A stretch of DNA of 64,000 nucleotides from Syngnathus acus (GCF_901709675.1 NC_051089.1:8555476-8619475); one strand, 5' to 3'; shown: positions 39,801 to 49,678, counted from the stretch's first letter. Notes: generated by a model not told the origin, from the sequence alone. Made by a program: numbers and translations.

Positions 39801-42800
39801 TTTTTCTTTTTTTTTTTTTACATGATTTAGGTTTCCACAAATAGTGCCTCCTCTCATCAAACATCAATTTTGTCTCAGAAGGACAGTGATTGCAGGTATT
39901 TCAAGACGTATCACGTCAATGATAGTAAATCTATGGCATCGTTACTTTTCTGCTCATAATGTTGCTGATGTCTATTCAGGCCAGAGACACAAACATCAGC
40001 AAGTAGCATGGCGGACTTATCACCCGGTCAGACACAAAAGGTATTTGCTTTTTTACTTCTCAAGCTTTGGACAATATGCCCGCCCCATGTGCCAGGCCAG
40101 AAAATTGACAGATTTTTTTCAGTTTTTTTCTATAAATTTCTTTCCACAGAAAATCGTGTTTTGCGTATTTTCCGATTTTTCTTCCACATATCCCCCTTCC
40201 TCTATTGGGAACAAAAAACGAATATTCATCAGTGTTTTCTTAAGAATTTTGGGGTGTTTGTGAAAACCCCCAAAAATGTTTTCCGGGCCCCCTGAGATGT
40301 CTTTCCCCCTCCCTCTACGTTCCCCCAAAGAAAAAATCCTAGCTCCGCCAGTGCTCAAGGACCGGCTTAATCAGTCGGGTTCCATGGTTTACACCCTGGA
40401 CTGGCGGCAAGGGAATAACGGCAATTTTGAGAAACAGTTTGAGTGAGAATAGAGTCCAAAACAGTAGCAATAATTCCACCCTTCCACCCTAATTTGTCCG
40501 AGGCAGATGGGTAAATCAGGAACAGCTTAAACTATGCCCTTTTCTGTTCCAGCATGAATCTATTTCTGGTCCTAAATGTCCAATGCCGGATACACAAATA
40601 TACTCAACTGGGCTGAGTATCTTTAAACTCAAGGAGTTGGTTTGTTCCTTTTCAATGGCTAAATGCCTGAGTGACCCACCCAGAGTCCCCAACCATCTGC
40701 TGTTCCAATCATTTCACGATGATGTCCTCAAACAAAATATTCACGAGTGGGAGTCAGACTCTTAGTGACCCTTGACCGCCCAAAATGTTGTTCTGGGTGG
40801 ACAAAAATTCCCACAAACACACTGCAACATCTGGTTGAAAGTATTCCCAAAAGAGTGGAGGCTGTGCAGCAGGGGTTTGGCGCTCATGTTTTTTTATTTG
40901 TGTCATTATCACTTCCCGTAACAGTAGTGCACATACTTTCATAGAACCATATCCACTCCAAACAGCGCTATTTGCAGCAGATAGGGACCGAGCCCTGCCG
41001 TATTCAGCAAATAAATGCGAGTGATTGTTATAAAAGTGTTTGGAATAGTTTAACTGGACACACTGTATACCACAAACTATGATCCCAAATCAGTTTGATA
41101 TAATTTCAGTCCTGACAAAAAAGGTCAAGTACTTCATCTTATTTTCTTGACGCTAATTACTAGTTTCCCATTTAGCTAGGGGTTAGAAGGCATATGATAA
41201 ATTACAAAAAATATGACTGATGAATTTCACATCTGTTGCTTGTGACCGCATAGCATGTGCACATCTAATGCAATTAGATATGTCGTGTCAGTTAACCATT
41301 TGTTTGTATCTGGGGTGGGGACTTGAAACAGAGGGACACCAGGAGTCCGATGCTGCCTGTCCGTTCGTCCCCTACAGAGAGCAGCACTGAGCTCCAAAGT
41401 GAACGCTCTCCAGATGACAGTGAAGACGGAGACTCCAGCCAAAGTAAATATATTAACAATATTATATTACCAGACAGAACTTATATTCGGAGCAAGCCGC
41501 TCCCCTGTAACCAGAGGGAGTACTACTTTTGATCTTCAGTAATTGCAGGGACTTCAGACTGGGAAGAATCAGGGGATGGATGCTTTTTTTTTTCTCCCTA
41601 AGCTAACACACCCTTTCCTCTTTTCTGATGACCGCACATAGCCCAGCTCCACCCACCACTGACCATTATAACTCACCCCAATTGATATTCCTGCTTACAG
41701 AAATAAAACACACTTTAGGCTGCCCCCCCCCCCTCCAGGTTCAAGACATGAGCTTTTTAAATATAGCACAGTTAATGTAGTACAAACCTGTAGCCATTAT
41801 TAGTCCTCAAATTGCAATAGAGTATACTATTACAAAATTGCATTGATCATGATTCATGCTGATATATTTTATAAAAAATTTTTCAGCAAAGAACAGCCCC
41901 GGGACAAACAGCCCACCAGGCCAGAGGAATGTGGGCTCGCCGGAATACATGAAGACAAACCGGAGCCTCAGGAGACTTTGGGGAAAGTGGGTGTGGCAAA
42001 TGCATTATACGTACATATGGGAAAATAATTATTCATCAAGTGATAATGATTTGAGCAGCTCAAATCAGACAGGGACACTTTTTCAATGTGTGTCAATTAA
42101 ATAGGCCAAAGTGAGATTGTAATTTCATTAATTTGTTGGATCATCCAACCAAGTACGTAAAAGCAGCTCCTATCATTCCAATTTAGCATTTTATCACTCT
42201 TCACTACCTAGACTTCGAAGAACAAATTCTGGAGGCAGCAATGCAGAGGATCCAGATACTGGTCCTTTTAGAAGAGGCGGGTTCCGAGCAACAGCGGGAC
42301 CGAGACTGACCCGTACCCCGGAATCTCCTGCCTCTGTACGGTAAGTGTCCGCAACATAAGACCCACAAGTGAATACTTTTTGTTGTTTGAAATAAGCCCA
42401 AACATTGTTATATTTTCTTAAATGAAGTACTCTACAGTACTTGTTATTTCAAATACTAATTAATGTGCCGATTTGCTCCATTTTCTCTGCCAGCGACATG
42501 AATCTCCCGTTCAGCCAGTGGAGCAAGGAGCAGGTGTGTGGCTGGTTGGAGGACTATGGGCTGGGCCACTACGTCAACCTCACAAGGCAGTGGGTTGAAT
42601 GTGGCCAGACGCTACTTTCTGCCACGCCTCAGGATCTTGAAAAGGTTAGAACAGGAAAAAAAACCCAGATGACTAAAATAATTGCCTTAAGATGACAAAA
42701 CTAAAATAAACTTGAGGTAGTTTCAACTAAAATCATGTTCTTGGTTGGGCTGATGTTACCCTTCACCAAAACAAACACCACACACACACACGTGGTGGTT

Positions 42801-44709
42801 GACAGTACATTGTGGAGACTGCAATTATTCATATAATATATACGTATATAATAATCTACATTAATAAGAATACAAACACTAAAAGCATGAGAATGAAATG
42901 TTCTTTGTAACCTCAGGAGATGGGAATGAAGCACCCTTTGCACAGGAAGAAACTGCAGTTGGCATTGAAGGCATTCACCAATAAAACAACAGAGAAGTCA
43001 TCGGAGTTAGATCATATCTGGGTCACCCGTAAGAGTCTTATCTAAACTCAAAACGCAACAAGTGATGTTTAGTATGTTGCCTATATGATACATCGGGCTC
43101 TCATAGGATGGCTGGATGATATCGGCTTGCCTCAGTATAAAGACCAGTTCCATGAAGCTCGTGTGGACGGCCGCATGATACAATACCTCACAGTGGTAAG
43201 TTGAGGTGAACGTCCAATTCCCAATTTGTACATTTAACGTGAAGCTCACGATACCTTTTCATATTGCCTAGAATGACCTCTTGAGCCTAAAAGTGACCAG
43301 TCAACTTCATCATCTCAGCATCAAATGTGCCATCCACGTCCTCCATGCTAACAAGTTTAACCCTCACTGCCTCAGACGCAGGCCTGGGGAAGACGTAAGC
43401 ACGTTCAAATTGAGGATTGTGTCATTATTATGTTGTGTCGTCAAATTTGTATGTATAAATCTCAATTTAAAGAACCATGCAAGGTATTACGTGATTTCTC
43501 CACGTTTCATAACTTGTGTTGCATCTTTCTCAGTGGACATGACAGCATGTGACCACAAGATGGCGAAAAATACATTTCTATTATTGCTACTTCTGACTGC
43601 GGCTATCCATTTACATACTATATCAGTAAGAGCTTTGTGGTAGCCAGCATGACCTCAACTCTGTCATACTTCTGGGATGAAATGTGACATCAATTATAAA
43701 GTAGGCCCGCTAACCTCTGGCAATTCTCGAGGGTGATACCACAAACATGTTTCAACATCTGATTGAAAGATTTTCAAAAAGAATGGAGGCTGTAGGGGAG
43801 ATATTCTTTTCACGTTTAGGTATAATCTTGCCACTTGCTTTTTAAGTTTGCTTTTCTTGCATACGATGAAAAATAAGTGCATAACCTCAAGTATCTCTTG
43901 TTATTGTCCTTCAGAAACAACCTTCCCCTTCTGAGGTAGTGCAGTGGTCAAACCACCGGGTGATGGAGTGGCTTCGAGCAGTTGACCTTGCAGAGTATGC
44001 ACCTAATCTACGGGGCAGTGGTGTCCACGGTGGACTAATTGTGAGTAATTCTTATTTTATGTCAGGCATACAGGATCAAATTTAGTGAAATAAACCACAC
44101 TTGACAATATCCATTATTACAGATCCTGGAGCCTCGCTTCAGCGCAGAGACTTTGGCCTTGCTCCTAAATATTCCCCCGCAGAAAACATTGCTCCGTCGC
44201 CATTTAGCCACAGCCTTCTCCACCCTGGTGGGGACTCAGGCCACGCAGGAGAAGAGAGAGTACGGCAATGCTACAGGCCATGTGCCCCTCACGACTACAT
44301 CGAAAGTGAAGGTAAGGGTCAATGTAAAAATAAACTATTACGTAATCAAACCTATTCGGTTTTCATTATTTGTGTCTTATCATGTAATATTTTTTCATAA
44401 TTGTCTTGACAGTGTGACCATACTATTTTGCAAATCAGGAATTCCATTCTATAAGAAATCGCCCCTAAAATGTGTTTATTACAGCCCAAGAAACTTGGCT
44501 TCACCCAGTTTAGTCACCTTAGGAAGAGGAAACCCGACGAATCTGCAGACTACATCTGCCCCGTAGAGGGCGGATTGCTGACTGTGAACGGGATTTCAAG
44601 GACGCCCTCCGCAGCACTCAAGGGTATCAGCCCCAACTTGGACAGACAAGCCAAGAAGCTCGATCACGACGAGGGCAAGTTGTGGCGGACTAACACAAAC
44701 AATTGCTAA
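30831..44709 (+). CDS. ppfibp2: liprin-beta-2 gene (22 coding exons)
   Basis: This entry spans the whole coding region. The exon phases close over 2,607 bases, about 868 residues against about 876 for human PPFIBP2. Parts in order: a short alternative-looking N terminus (1-16), a coiled coil with ERLSRLEGDKESLILQ and LTDQVEAQ (about 17-335), a Ser-rich low-complexity linker, a basic RRLWGKLRRTNSGG block (about 480-500), three SAM domains (about 534-600, 613-680, 698-770) and a PKKLGF..DYICP tail. Liprin-beta proteins are scaffolds that pair with liprin-alpha through their SAM domains and act at synapses and cell edges. PPFIBP2 is preferred to PPFIBP1 by SAM sequence, by the tail and by linkage to syt9. 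The introns of more than 300 bases (such as 30879-32174, 33077-34526, 34659-36834, 40041-41331) hold repeats but no other gene I can support. The exons for the longer human N terminus were not found upstream. Confidence 0.93.
32175..32261 (+). CDS. ppfibp2: ppfibp2 exon 2 (coiled coil)
   Basis: It encodes VNVQSSNNSESYQERLSRL and EGDKESLILQ, the start of the conserved liprin-beta coiled coil. Phase 0 at both ends. The donor is GTGAGT; the acceptor GTTCCGAAG has a weak pyrimidine tract. Confidence 0.93.
32963..33076 (+). CDS. ppfibp2: ppfibp2 exon 3 (coiled coil)
   Basis: It encodes VGVLTDQVEAQEVKICDLQ and LKLNATEEMLQQ, almost identical to liprin-beta family sequence. Phase 0 at both ends, acceptor CACACACAG, donor GTACGC. 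Confidence 0.95.
34527..34658 (+). CDS. ppfibp2: ppfibp2 exon 4 (coiled coil)
   Basis: It encodes ELLHRTTLEKQKLSLKGEV and LKLKLTDMEEKQ, the continuing heptad-rich coiled coil. Phase 0 at both ends, acceptor CTCTGTGACAG, donor GTAAGG. Confidence 0.95.
36230..36480 (-). repeat. decayed SINE copy in ppfibp2 intron 4
   Basis: Blocks match the minus-strand SINE: CTGTACCCTGGACTGGTTGCC, AACACAGACAAACA, GTGTATTCACACC, GTGGGAGGAGGCACGAGATCCTGGAG, and AACACTCAAACTTCATCC. The end near 36440-36475 resembles the tRNA-like head (CAAATCC..CAACGCAGACATGCTAACC). It is heavily diverged. Confidence 0.65.
36835..37107 (+). CDS. ppfibp2: ppfibp2 exon 5 (91-residue insert in coiled coil)
   Basis: It encodes SVVNFISELQEQMCRFQKEI and a Glu/Ser-rich tail. 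The exon is in phase 0 at both ends, so it can be skipped without changing frame. In the human canonical PPFIBP2 protein as I recall it, the sequence of exon 4 runs directly into that of exon 6, so this is probably a cassette exon. The first part is predicted coiled coil; the rest is disordered and acidic. Acceptor CATCCGGCAG after a strong pyrimidine tract; donor GTACGC. Confidence 0.78.
37200..37231 (+). repeat. (CGCA)n/(CA)n microsatellite in ppfibp2 intron 5
   Basis: The run CAAACGCACGCACGCACGCACGCACACACACCC starts about 90 bases after the exon 5 donor. Confidence 0.85.
37644..37736 (+). CDS. ppfibp2: ppfibp2 exon 6 (coiled coil)
   Basis: It encodes CLVRELKILKDKVQHLEDEK and LEYEKRLKASK, parallel to LRHLKIKVEELENERNQYE in the human protein. 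Phase 0 at both ends, acceptor TTTGTTGCAG, donor GTAAAA. Confidence 0.93.
38498..38609 (+). CDS. ppfibp2: ppfibp2 exon 7 (coiled coil)
   Basis: It encodes VEISSLQQLLLGKNAEIESL and HTQLLARPPRATESTER. It ends in phase 1 before GTGAGC. Acceptor TCTGTTAG. Confidence 0.92.
38770..38831 (+). CDS. ppfibp2: ppfibp2 exon 8 (coiled coil)
   Basis: It encodes DQELQRLRRDIKSLEAANDE and a final Lys, matching DQEIQRLKMGMETLLLANED of the human protein. Its first codon is split with exon 7. The donor is GTAATT and it ends in phase 0. Confidence 0.93.
39414..39492 (+). CDS. ppfibp2: ppfibp2 exon 9 (coiled-coil end)
   Basis: It encodes DRHIEELTLLLNQCKQFRDL and THNTRQ, the end of the coiled coil. It ends in phase 1 before GTAATC. 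Acceptor ATTTCTGTAG. Confidence 0.93.
39606..39730 (+). CDS. ppfibp2: ppfibp2 exon 10 (Ser-rich linker)
   Basis: It encodes a Ser/Glu-rich segment with SNGRTNSSSSEEEEQGL. Phase 1 in, phase 0 out. The donor is GTGGGT directly after GAT. Using the GTAAAA four bases further on would put a stop into the next exon, so I rejected that end. Confidence 0.85.
39831..39895 (+). CDS. ppfibp2: ppfibp2 exon 11 (linker)
   Basis: It encodes VSTNSASSHQTSILSQKDSD and a following Cys, then ends in phase 2 before GTATTT. The acceptor is ACATGATTTAG after a T-rich tract. Support is phase continuity and splice sites; the linker is poorly conserved. Confidence 0.75.
39980..40040 (+). CDS. ppfibp2: ppfibp2 exon 12 (linker)
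   Basis: After GTCTATTCAG it encodes PETQTSASSMADLSPGQTQK and ends in phase 0 before GTATTT. The phase fits both neighbours. Confidence 0.75.
40555..40900 (+). mobile_element. fragment of a DNA-transposon-like repeat, ppfibp2 intron 12
   Basis: The part from 40800 (CACAAACACACTGCAACATCTGGTTGAAAG..GAGTGGAGGCTGTGCAG) resembles a phrase common in fish repeats that I associate with Tc1-like element ends. A similar block occurs at 43725-43800. No intact transposase frame remains. Family placement is from memory and uncertain. Confidence 0.4.
41332..41443 (+). CDS. ppfibp2: ppfibp2 exon 13 (linker)
   Basis: It encodes RDTRSPMLPVRSSPTESSTE and a Ser/Asp-rich segment ending DGDSSQ. This resembles the RDTES..SSGTES region before the WGK block in human PPFIBP2. 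It ends in phase 1 before GTAAAT. The acceptor ACTTGAAACAG is pyrimidine-poor. Confidence 0.8.
41887..41986 (+). CDS. ppfibp2: ppfibp2 exon 14 (linker, WGK block)
   Basis: It encodes KNSPGTNSPPGQRNVGSPEY and NRSLRRLWGK. The last motif matches IKKFWGKIRR in human and leads into LRRTNSGG in the next exon. It ends in phase 2 before GTGGGT. Acceptor AATTTTTCAG. Confidence 0.88.
42212..42340 (+). CDS. ppfibp2: ppfibp2 exon 15 (linker before SAM1)
   Basis: It encodes LRRTNSGGSNAEDPDTGPF and FRRGGFRATAGPRLTRT, matching EFRRGGLRATAGPRLSRT of human PPFIBP2. It ends in phase 2 before GTAAGT. The acceptor is CACTACCTAG. Confidence 0.94.
42494..42644 (+). CDS. ppfibp2: ppfibp2 exon 16 (SAM1)
   Basis: It encodes DMNLPFSQWSKEQVCGWLED, GLGHYVNLTRQWVECGQTLL and ATPQDLEK, the first SAM domain. 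It ends in phase 0 before GTTAGA, a weaker donor. Acceptor CTCTGCCAG. Confidence 0.95.
42917..43028 (+). CDS. ppfibp2: ppfibp2 exon 17 (SAM1 end)
   Basis: It encodes EMGMKHPLHRKKLQLALKAF and SSELDHIWVT, the last helix of SAM1 and the linker to SAM2. It ends in phase 1 before GTAAGA. Acceptor GTAACCTCAG. Confidence 0.95.
43107..43195 (+). CDS. ppfibp2: ppfibp2 exon 18 (SAM2)
   Basis: It encodes RWLDDIGLPQYKDQFHEARV and DGRMIQYLTV, the first part of SAM2, nearly identical to the human protein. Phase 0 out, donor GTAAGT, acceptor GCTCTCATAG. Confidence 0.96.
43272..43394 (+). CDS. ppfibp2: ppfibp2 exon 19 (SAM2 end)
   Basis: It encodes NDLLSLKVTSQLHHLSIKCA, HVLHANKFNPHCLRRRPGED, completing SAM2. 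Phase 0 at both ends, donor GTAAGC, acceptor TATTGCCTAG. Confidence 0.96.
43725..43800 (+). repeat. second copy of the intron-12 repeat, ppfibp2 intron 19
   Basis: CACAAACATGTTTCAACATCTGATTGAAAG then TTTTCAAAAAGAATGGAGGCTGTA aligns with 40820-40865, with several substitutions. It is a short piece of the same element. Confidence 0.5.
43915..44040 (+). CDS. ppfibp2: ppfibp2 exon 20 (SAM3)
   Basis: It encodes SPSEVVQWSNHRVMEWLRAV and DLAEYAPNLRGSGVHGGLI, the start of SAM3. Phase 0 at both ends, donor GTGAGT, acceptor TTGTCCTTCAG. Confidence 0.96.
44123..44311 (+). CDS. ppfibp2: ppfibp2 exon 21 (SAM3 end)
   Basis: It encodes ILEPRFSAETLALLLNIPPQ, KTLLRRHLATAF and the post-SAM segment ending PLTTTSKVK. 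Phase 0 at both ends, donor GTAAGG, acceptor CATTATTACAG. Confidence 0.96.
44485..44709 (+). CDS. ppfibp2: ppfibp2 exon 22 (C-terminal tail)
   Basis: It opens PKKLGFTQFSHLRKRKPDES and DYICPVEG, like PRKLGFSHFGNIRKKKFDES and DYICPMEP in human PPFIBP2, and runs on to TAA at 44707-44709. The later part (GISPNLDRQAKKLDHDEGKL) is fish-specific or divergent. Confidence 0.94.
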   Translation, partial: PKKLGFTQFSHLRKRKPDESADYICPVEGGLLTVNGISRTPSAALKGISPNLDRQAKKLDHDEGKLWRTNTNNC

Positions 44710-45156
44710 GAGAATCACAGTGGTCAGCTTCACAAGAAATCCCCAAAAATGCATTGCTGGACAATCATCATGTATTTATTAATCACAAAATCTATGAATA
44801 TATTATCTATGAAATGAATGTGTTAAGTGAAAACTGCATTCCTTTTATGGTTGTTCCAAATATTCCATATGCTTTAAGACCTTTTTGAAAGTCTGGATGT
44901 ATATCTTCAGATATGATGCTTTATTCATATTCTACAAATGAGTTTACAGAGCACTTTTGCATCGGACATTTGTGAACATGGCTTTTTCAAAATGACAAAT
45001 GCAAACACCGGCTTGTTACTACCCAAACCGTTTTGCCTTAATTCCCATATAACTAACGCTTTAAAGGCCTTACCAAAATCTTTTGAGAAGAAACAAGGAT
45101 TTACCTCAGAACTGATATTTCTCCTTGTGTACTTTCATCCATGTACTGTTGTAAAT

Positions 45157-45162
45157 AATAAA
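45157..45162 (+). terminator. ppfibp2: ppfibp2 poly(A) signal
   Basis: AATAAA lies 448 bases past the stop, followed directly by a GT-rich element (GCTCTGTTGTTTTATTG). The 3' UTR is then 44710 to about 45180. Confidence 0.65.
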
Positions 45163-45267
45163 TTATTGCTCTGTTGTTTTATTGTTTCTAATTAGTATTA
45201 CTGTTGATTACAATACTAACAGTAGAAAGTCAATACTGCACAAGACTGCATCATTGGAGCAAAAGAG

Positions 45268-45300
45268 ATTTTTATTTATTTATTTATTTAATTTTTGTTC
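45268..45300 (+). repeat. (TTTA)n repeat
   Basis: Five TTTA-type units (TTTATTTATTTATTTATTTAA) lie about 100 bases beyond the ppfibp2 poly(A) signal. Confidence 0.8.
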
Positions 45301-48137
45301 AAGAGCCTTTTTTAAAATTTATTTAATTTTAAAATTACACCTGTCCAGGAAGAGAAACTAGTCCTTCAAATGTGCTGTTGCCCCAGGTGCAACATTTTCA
45401 AAGAAAAACATATCTAGTAGAAGTAATAATTGAAGTAGGAGTCATAAATCATCACATCAGAATTGCAGCGGACACGCTGACATCGTCTGCCTTGCTCCCC
45501 CAGCCGCTACCTGTTTAAGAGTCCTTGTCAGTCATTGCCAAAGACAGCTATGAAGTCTCCAGGGAAGAGTCGGGGCATTTTTCTTCCTCCTTAGACTAAC
45601 ATTAGCGTGTATGCGTGTTTGTAAATTGACAGAGTGACATATCATGTTGCAAAAACACGCTGACTCAAGAAAGCTTATTTTGGCTTGCTTTTGCATTGCC
45701 CCACCAATTATATGAGAAATAACACAAATGAGACATTCAAAAAAATTGCTGTGCAACTCTTGACAACTTGAGATTTCTAGGGACTAATATCGGGCTACAG
45801 ACGACACTCGGAGAGATTAACTGACGTGCAACCTGCACTGTGCTACTCTTGACATTGTCATGCTATTTTAATTGCTATGTACTTCAGTACTTAATTATGT
45901 TAAGTGGAAAAAGTTTGACGTCATCTTGATTTCAGTCAGTACAATATTTATCATGTACATTCTACCATCAGCAGATGTCAGTGTTGACCGTGAATCCACT
46001 TCCCGTCATAAAGCCAAGCAGTGAACAGGCCGTCTCATTTGATATTTTTGTTTAGATTGAAACACAGTGTCACTCATGGTACGTTTACTCTATATTTATA
46101 CCCTTTTTTTGTTTAGTGTGTCTTAGTTTGAATAAAGGCATCAATTATGTGTCAGCATGAGAGGGTGTTCACTCACTTGTACCATTTCTGCCCTCAAATT
46201 AGACTTAATTGCACAAATGGTGGCCTGCTTTTTACATCCTGATAAATCTATACTGCTAATGTCTCATATTATTCCTGCATCCACTCCCTTGCACCTATGT
46301 ACTCTATGGACGTAGGGAGATGCTGGCATTGTTTATGTGTATCTCGGCTAATTTCACTAATGTGACTCAGCCCCCGCTATCTGACAGCTTAACAGCTATT
46401 ATTTGTGTCACTCTCTCTCATAACACTTAGTAGTAAATTGCTGCATGCACAAGACAGCACTATGAGTGACATTTTACCTTGCAGTATGATATCTATTGTC
46501 TTAATTAAGTGAAAGCGATTGTGGCATTTATTGTTTTCTAAGGCACTCGGTAATGGTAGTGTGAGCGAGGGGAGTGATGAGTAAATCATCACGGTTTACA
46601 ATACATAAATATTTTGTAAAGCATTTGCTAATGATTACACATTAGCCTCTGTTGTGACTGTCAATCTATGGGAATAAATCAATATTAAAATCCTGGTCAT
46701 GTGTGAGCCAATTCTTTATTTACGCTGGATCACTTTTGTGCTAAGGTGATGGGAATAAAAAGTAATAGCAACGCTTCACTTATGAAGATGATAAATCTTT
46801 CAGTCAGCCCCCACTGGCAACTTGTATGGACTTACTCGGATGTCTTAAGTGGAGTCTAATCATACTTTTTCTATGATGTCACCGCTTGTTCTTGTCATTA
46901 ATTTGCCACCAGCTTGCTACTTTGAGGAACATATTCCATGGAAGGGCGGTGCATGTGTTGCATACTCCCCACCCAGACACTAAAGCTGGATCTCTCCCGC
47001 AGCACACCAGTTTGTTCTGACAGGCCCGCCACAACGATGACGGCCATCACCCTGATGAGGCCTAGCAGTGTGCGAGCCGACTCTGACGTGCCGTCAAAAC
47101 GAGCAGCCGGACGTCAGCGTGGACCTTTTTCTGCCCCGTTGAACTTCAGGCCGGCCACCCTTAATGTTTTGATGCATATGGATCAGACGGAGATTTGCAA
47201 TAGATAGTCAATAATTAAGGTACTATAAATGTAATTGAAATAAATGATCTTAGCCTTAACCATGCCCCTGCTGTCATTTTGAGTAATTCACACATATGGG
47301 GAGCCCCAAAACCTTACAAAGATTGAGAATTAGGTGGGCCCTTTTGTTAATGTATTTATTATTTCAAGTTCCAACTCTATTCCAGATAAAACTGAAAATA
47401 CATCCAAAAAGGTAGAACGTCAAAGGCATTTGGGGGATATAAAACACGCACGGGTCAAGTCTCAACCGTCCAAATGGTTGTCGTAGCCGCCAAAACTATC
47501 AGAAAAGTGCTGAAACACAAAACAGTTTCGATGTCAAATGAAGGGAAGCGATTTGGTTTCCTGGGGGCATCATCACGGTTGATCAAGACTGACATGCATC
47601 ACCAGAGGCTTTCATGTCCAATGAGAGCACCTGTCCCACTCTCTGAAAGTGGACAGAGGCATGCCATTGCAAATAACATTTCACATGCACTGCAAAGCCT
47701 TAGTTGACACAGTGGGAGTGTAGCTCATACAGTTGTAAAAATGCAGGAAATATTTCAAGGGAGTTTTGTGAATTAAGAGAATCTAAGTGTATTAAGATAT
47801 AGACCAAATGCGTGGCCATATTAGGTTTTAAAGTTATTTTCTTCTGACAACTGTTTTTTTTCTTCTTTTCAGTAAAGAGAATGTTCACTTATCTTGCTGA
47901 CAGTTTCAGATGTCACTTCAATCCTTGTCAGAGCTGTCAGTGGCTACTCAGATTAAAAGCCTGATTGGAATATAAATGCTTCATCTACACACCTCATTCG
48001 CAATATTCTGATCAAGAATTTATTCAGAATGAGAGGGGTGGTTTATGTCGATTGATAATCCAATCGGCGCACACTTATTCTGACATTTCGTGACAAACCG
48101 CCATTACTGGCTATGTCTGTTGCTGCCATGATTAATA

Positions 48138-48412
48138 TCTTTGTACTGACTTTCCATTTATTTATTTTCTGCCACTGGTAGGTTTTCTCAATGTCAGCCA
48201 CCTCCTTAATTTTCCAGCAATACGTGTGGTGCACGTGCTTGTCTTTTCTTGACAGCCCATCTGGCTCCTTCTCCTTACTGGGCTTCTTTTGCCTGAGAAA
48301 TTCTCTCAGCAGGTCCCTGGTTCTCTTGAAGTATTTTTGGAAGTCTGTTGCTTTCTTCAGGATAATGCCCCCTAGTCCTCGCCTCTTGCCGATCAGATGA
48401 CTCTTGAATGTA
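48138..48412 (-). CDS. unassigned coding-like minus-strand exon
   Basis: I do not recognise this gene. On the minus strand the frame is open from about 48449 to 48043. Between a possible acceptor (CATTCAAG or CAAGAG, near 48403-48406) and a possible donor (AAA|GTCAGT, near 48143) it reads ..HLIGKRRGLGGIILKKATDF, QKYFKRTRDLLREFLRQ, KKPSKEKEPDGLSRKDKHV, HHTYCWKIKEVADIEKTYQW. The composition is strongly basic and charged with few rare residues, unlike nearby chance frames, and local GC is higher. No ATG or GTG precedes the GTG at 48234 in this frame, so it would be an internal exon, a retroposed piece, or chance. The splice sites are weak. I know of no neighbouring vertebrate gene that contains this segment. 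Confidence 0.3.
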
Positions 48413-49640
48413 AGAATGTAAGCTATAAATTGTTTTTCAACTGGGTCTTACCACTATATATAAATGTTTTATTTGGCCTTTACTTTAGATAAGACAATAT
48501 TATGGAAATGAACAAATAGTCAGAGGTAAGTGGTGTAAGTAGAAGATCTTTGTGGGCAAAGATCCCAGTATGTAAACATGCATATAGTCCATGTTAACCC
48601 CCTACTGATTCTGAATCTATGAGTCCCTCACTGAACCGTCACAAATCATGCTGAAGGCGACACCAGAAGTTGGATTGCAGCCATTGTGAATTTTTTTTTC
48701 TCATTTTGGCTCCTGTCGGTGTCACAAGTTTCGACAATTGTGTTATAAATTACTTGCGGGCTTATAAAGACAAAGTGGTTGGACCTTTGGGAGGCAAAAC
48801 CCTTTTGTAAGTGATCTTGCAGTGATATTGTTGAGGATGCAAAAGTACAATGACTTTAGAGGTACATATTTCTTCAAAACGGTCTAACTCTGAACCATAC
48901 GACCCCAGGGATTCCAACTTCAGAATTTCTGTGATATGCGCAGTACGGCTTGGTATACTGTGTGTTCAGAGGGGCAGTTCTTCCTTTGTGCTATCAACCC
49001 TTGTTTGATGGCACATAAAGTGCAGGGGAAATACAATAGGGGGCTATTTACAATAAGTGTGTGCGTGAGTCTGTGTAAACCTCAAAAATATCCAGCAAAG
49101 GGTCTGTTTGGTGATACGCGAGTGCCTTATCTGGCAAATATTGCATAAAGAAATATGCAGGAAAACAAACCCCAACAGCGATGCTTGATGAAATTAACAG
49201 ACAAAAAAGGTCTCTAATGAATAGGCACTTAATTACTGCTTGATTAGCATAATTATGCATGTTAATAGCTTCTCAAATGAATTGCACTTGTCAGGAGGGA
49301 GGAAGCATCTGTAGCGTCGGCAGTCTGATACATATTTTCTCCTCTCCAACAGCGTTGTCTGACTCTTCCCCTTAAGTGTTCACCATTAATCACCGCACAC
49401 TCCTTTTCCTTTGGAGTAAAATTTGGCATTTTGGGATAATTGGGCTATTATCATGTGCCTGTCACCTTTACACTGGTGAGCTGCCATCCTTCTTATGTGC
49501 TGGCATTCAGGGAAGATGGAAGAGCACAGATCTGGGAAGTATGGCAGGCAAAGATAAGGCCAAGTAATACAAATAATCATTTTTACCAAGACTTATACAA
49601 TGCCTACGCAGACATGTCGTAATTTGCACAATGGATTACT

Positions 49641-49676
49641 CATATATATACGTATATATATATATATACGTATATG
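49641..49676. repeat. AT/CG palindrome 1 of three
   Basis: TATACGTATATATATATATATATACGTATA is its own reverse complement; small differences begin at the edges. It is the first of three adjacent AT palindromes. Confidence 0.75.
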
Positions 49677-49678
49677 CT

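Noticed and set aside
39844-40263. 139-codon plus-strand open frame over ppfibp2 exons 11-12
   Set aside because: It is in a different frame from the spliced exons, runs through both introns and is rich in Phe/Ser from T-runs. The spliced model explains the locus.
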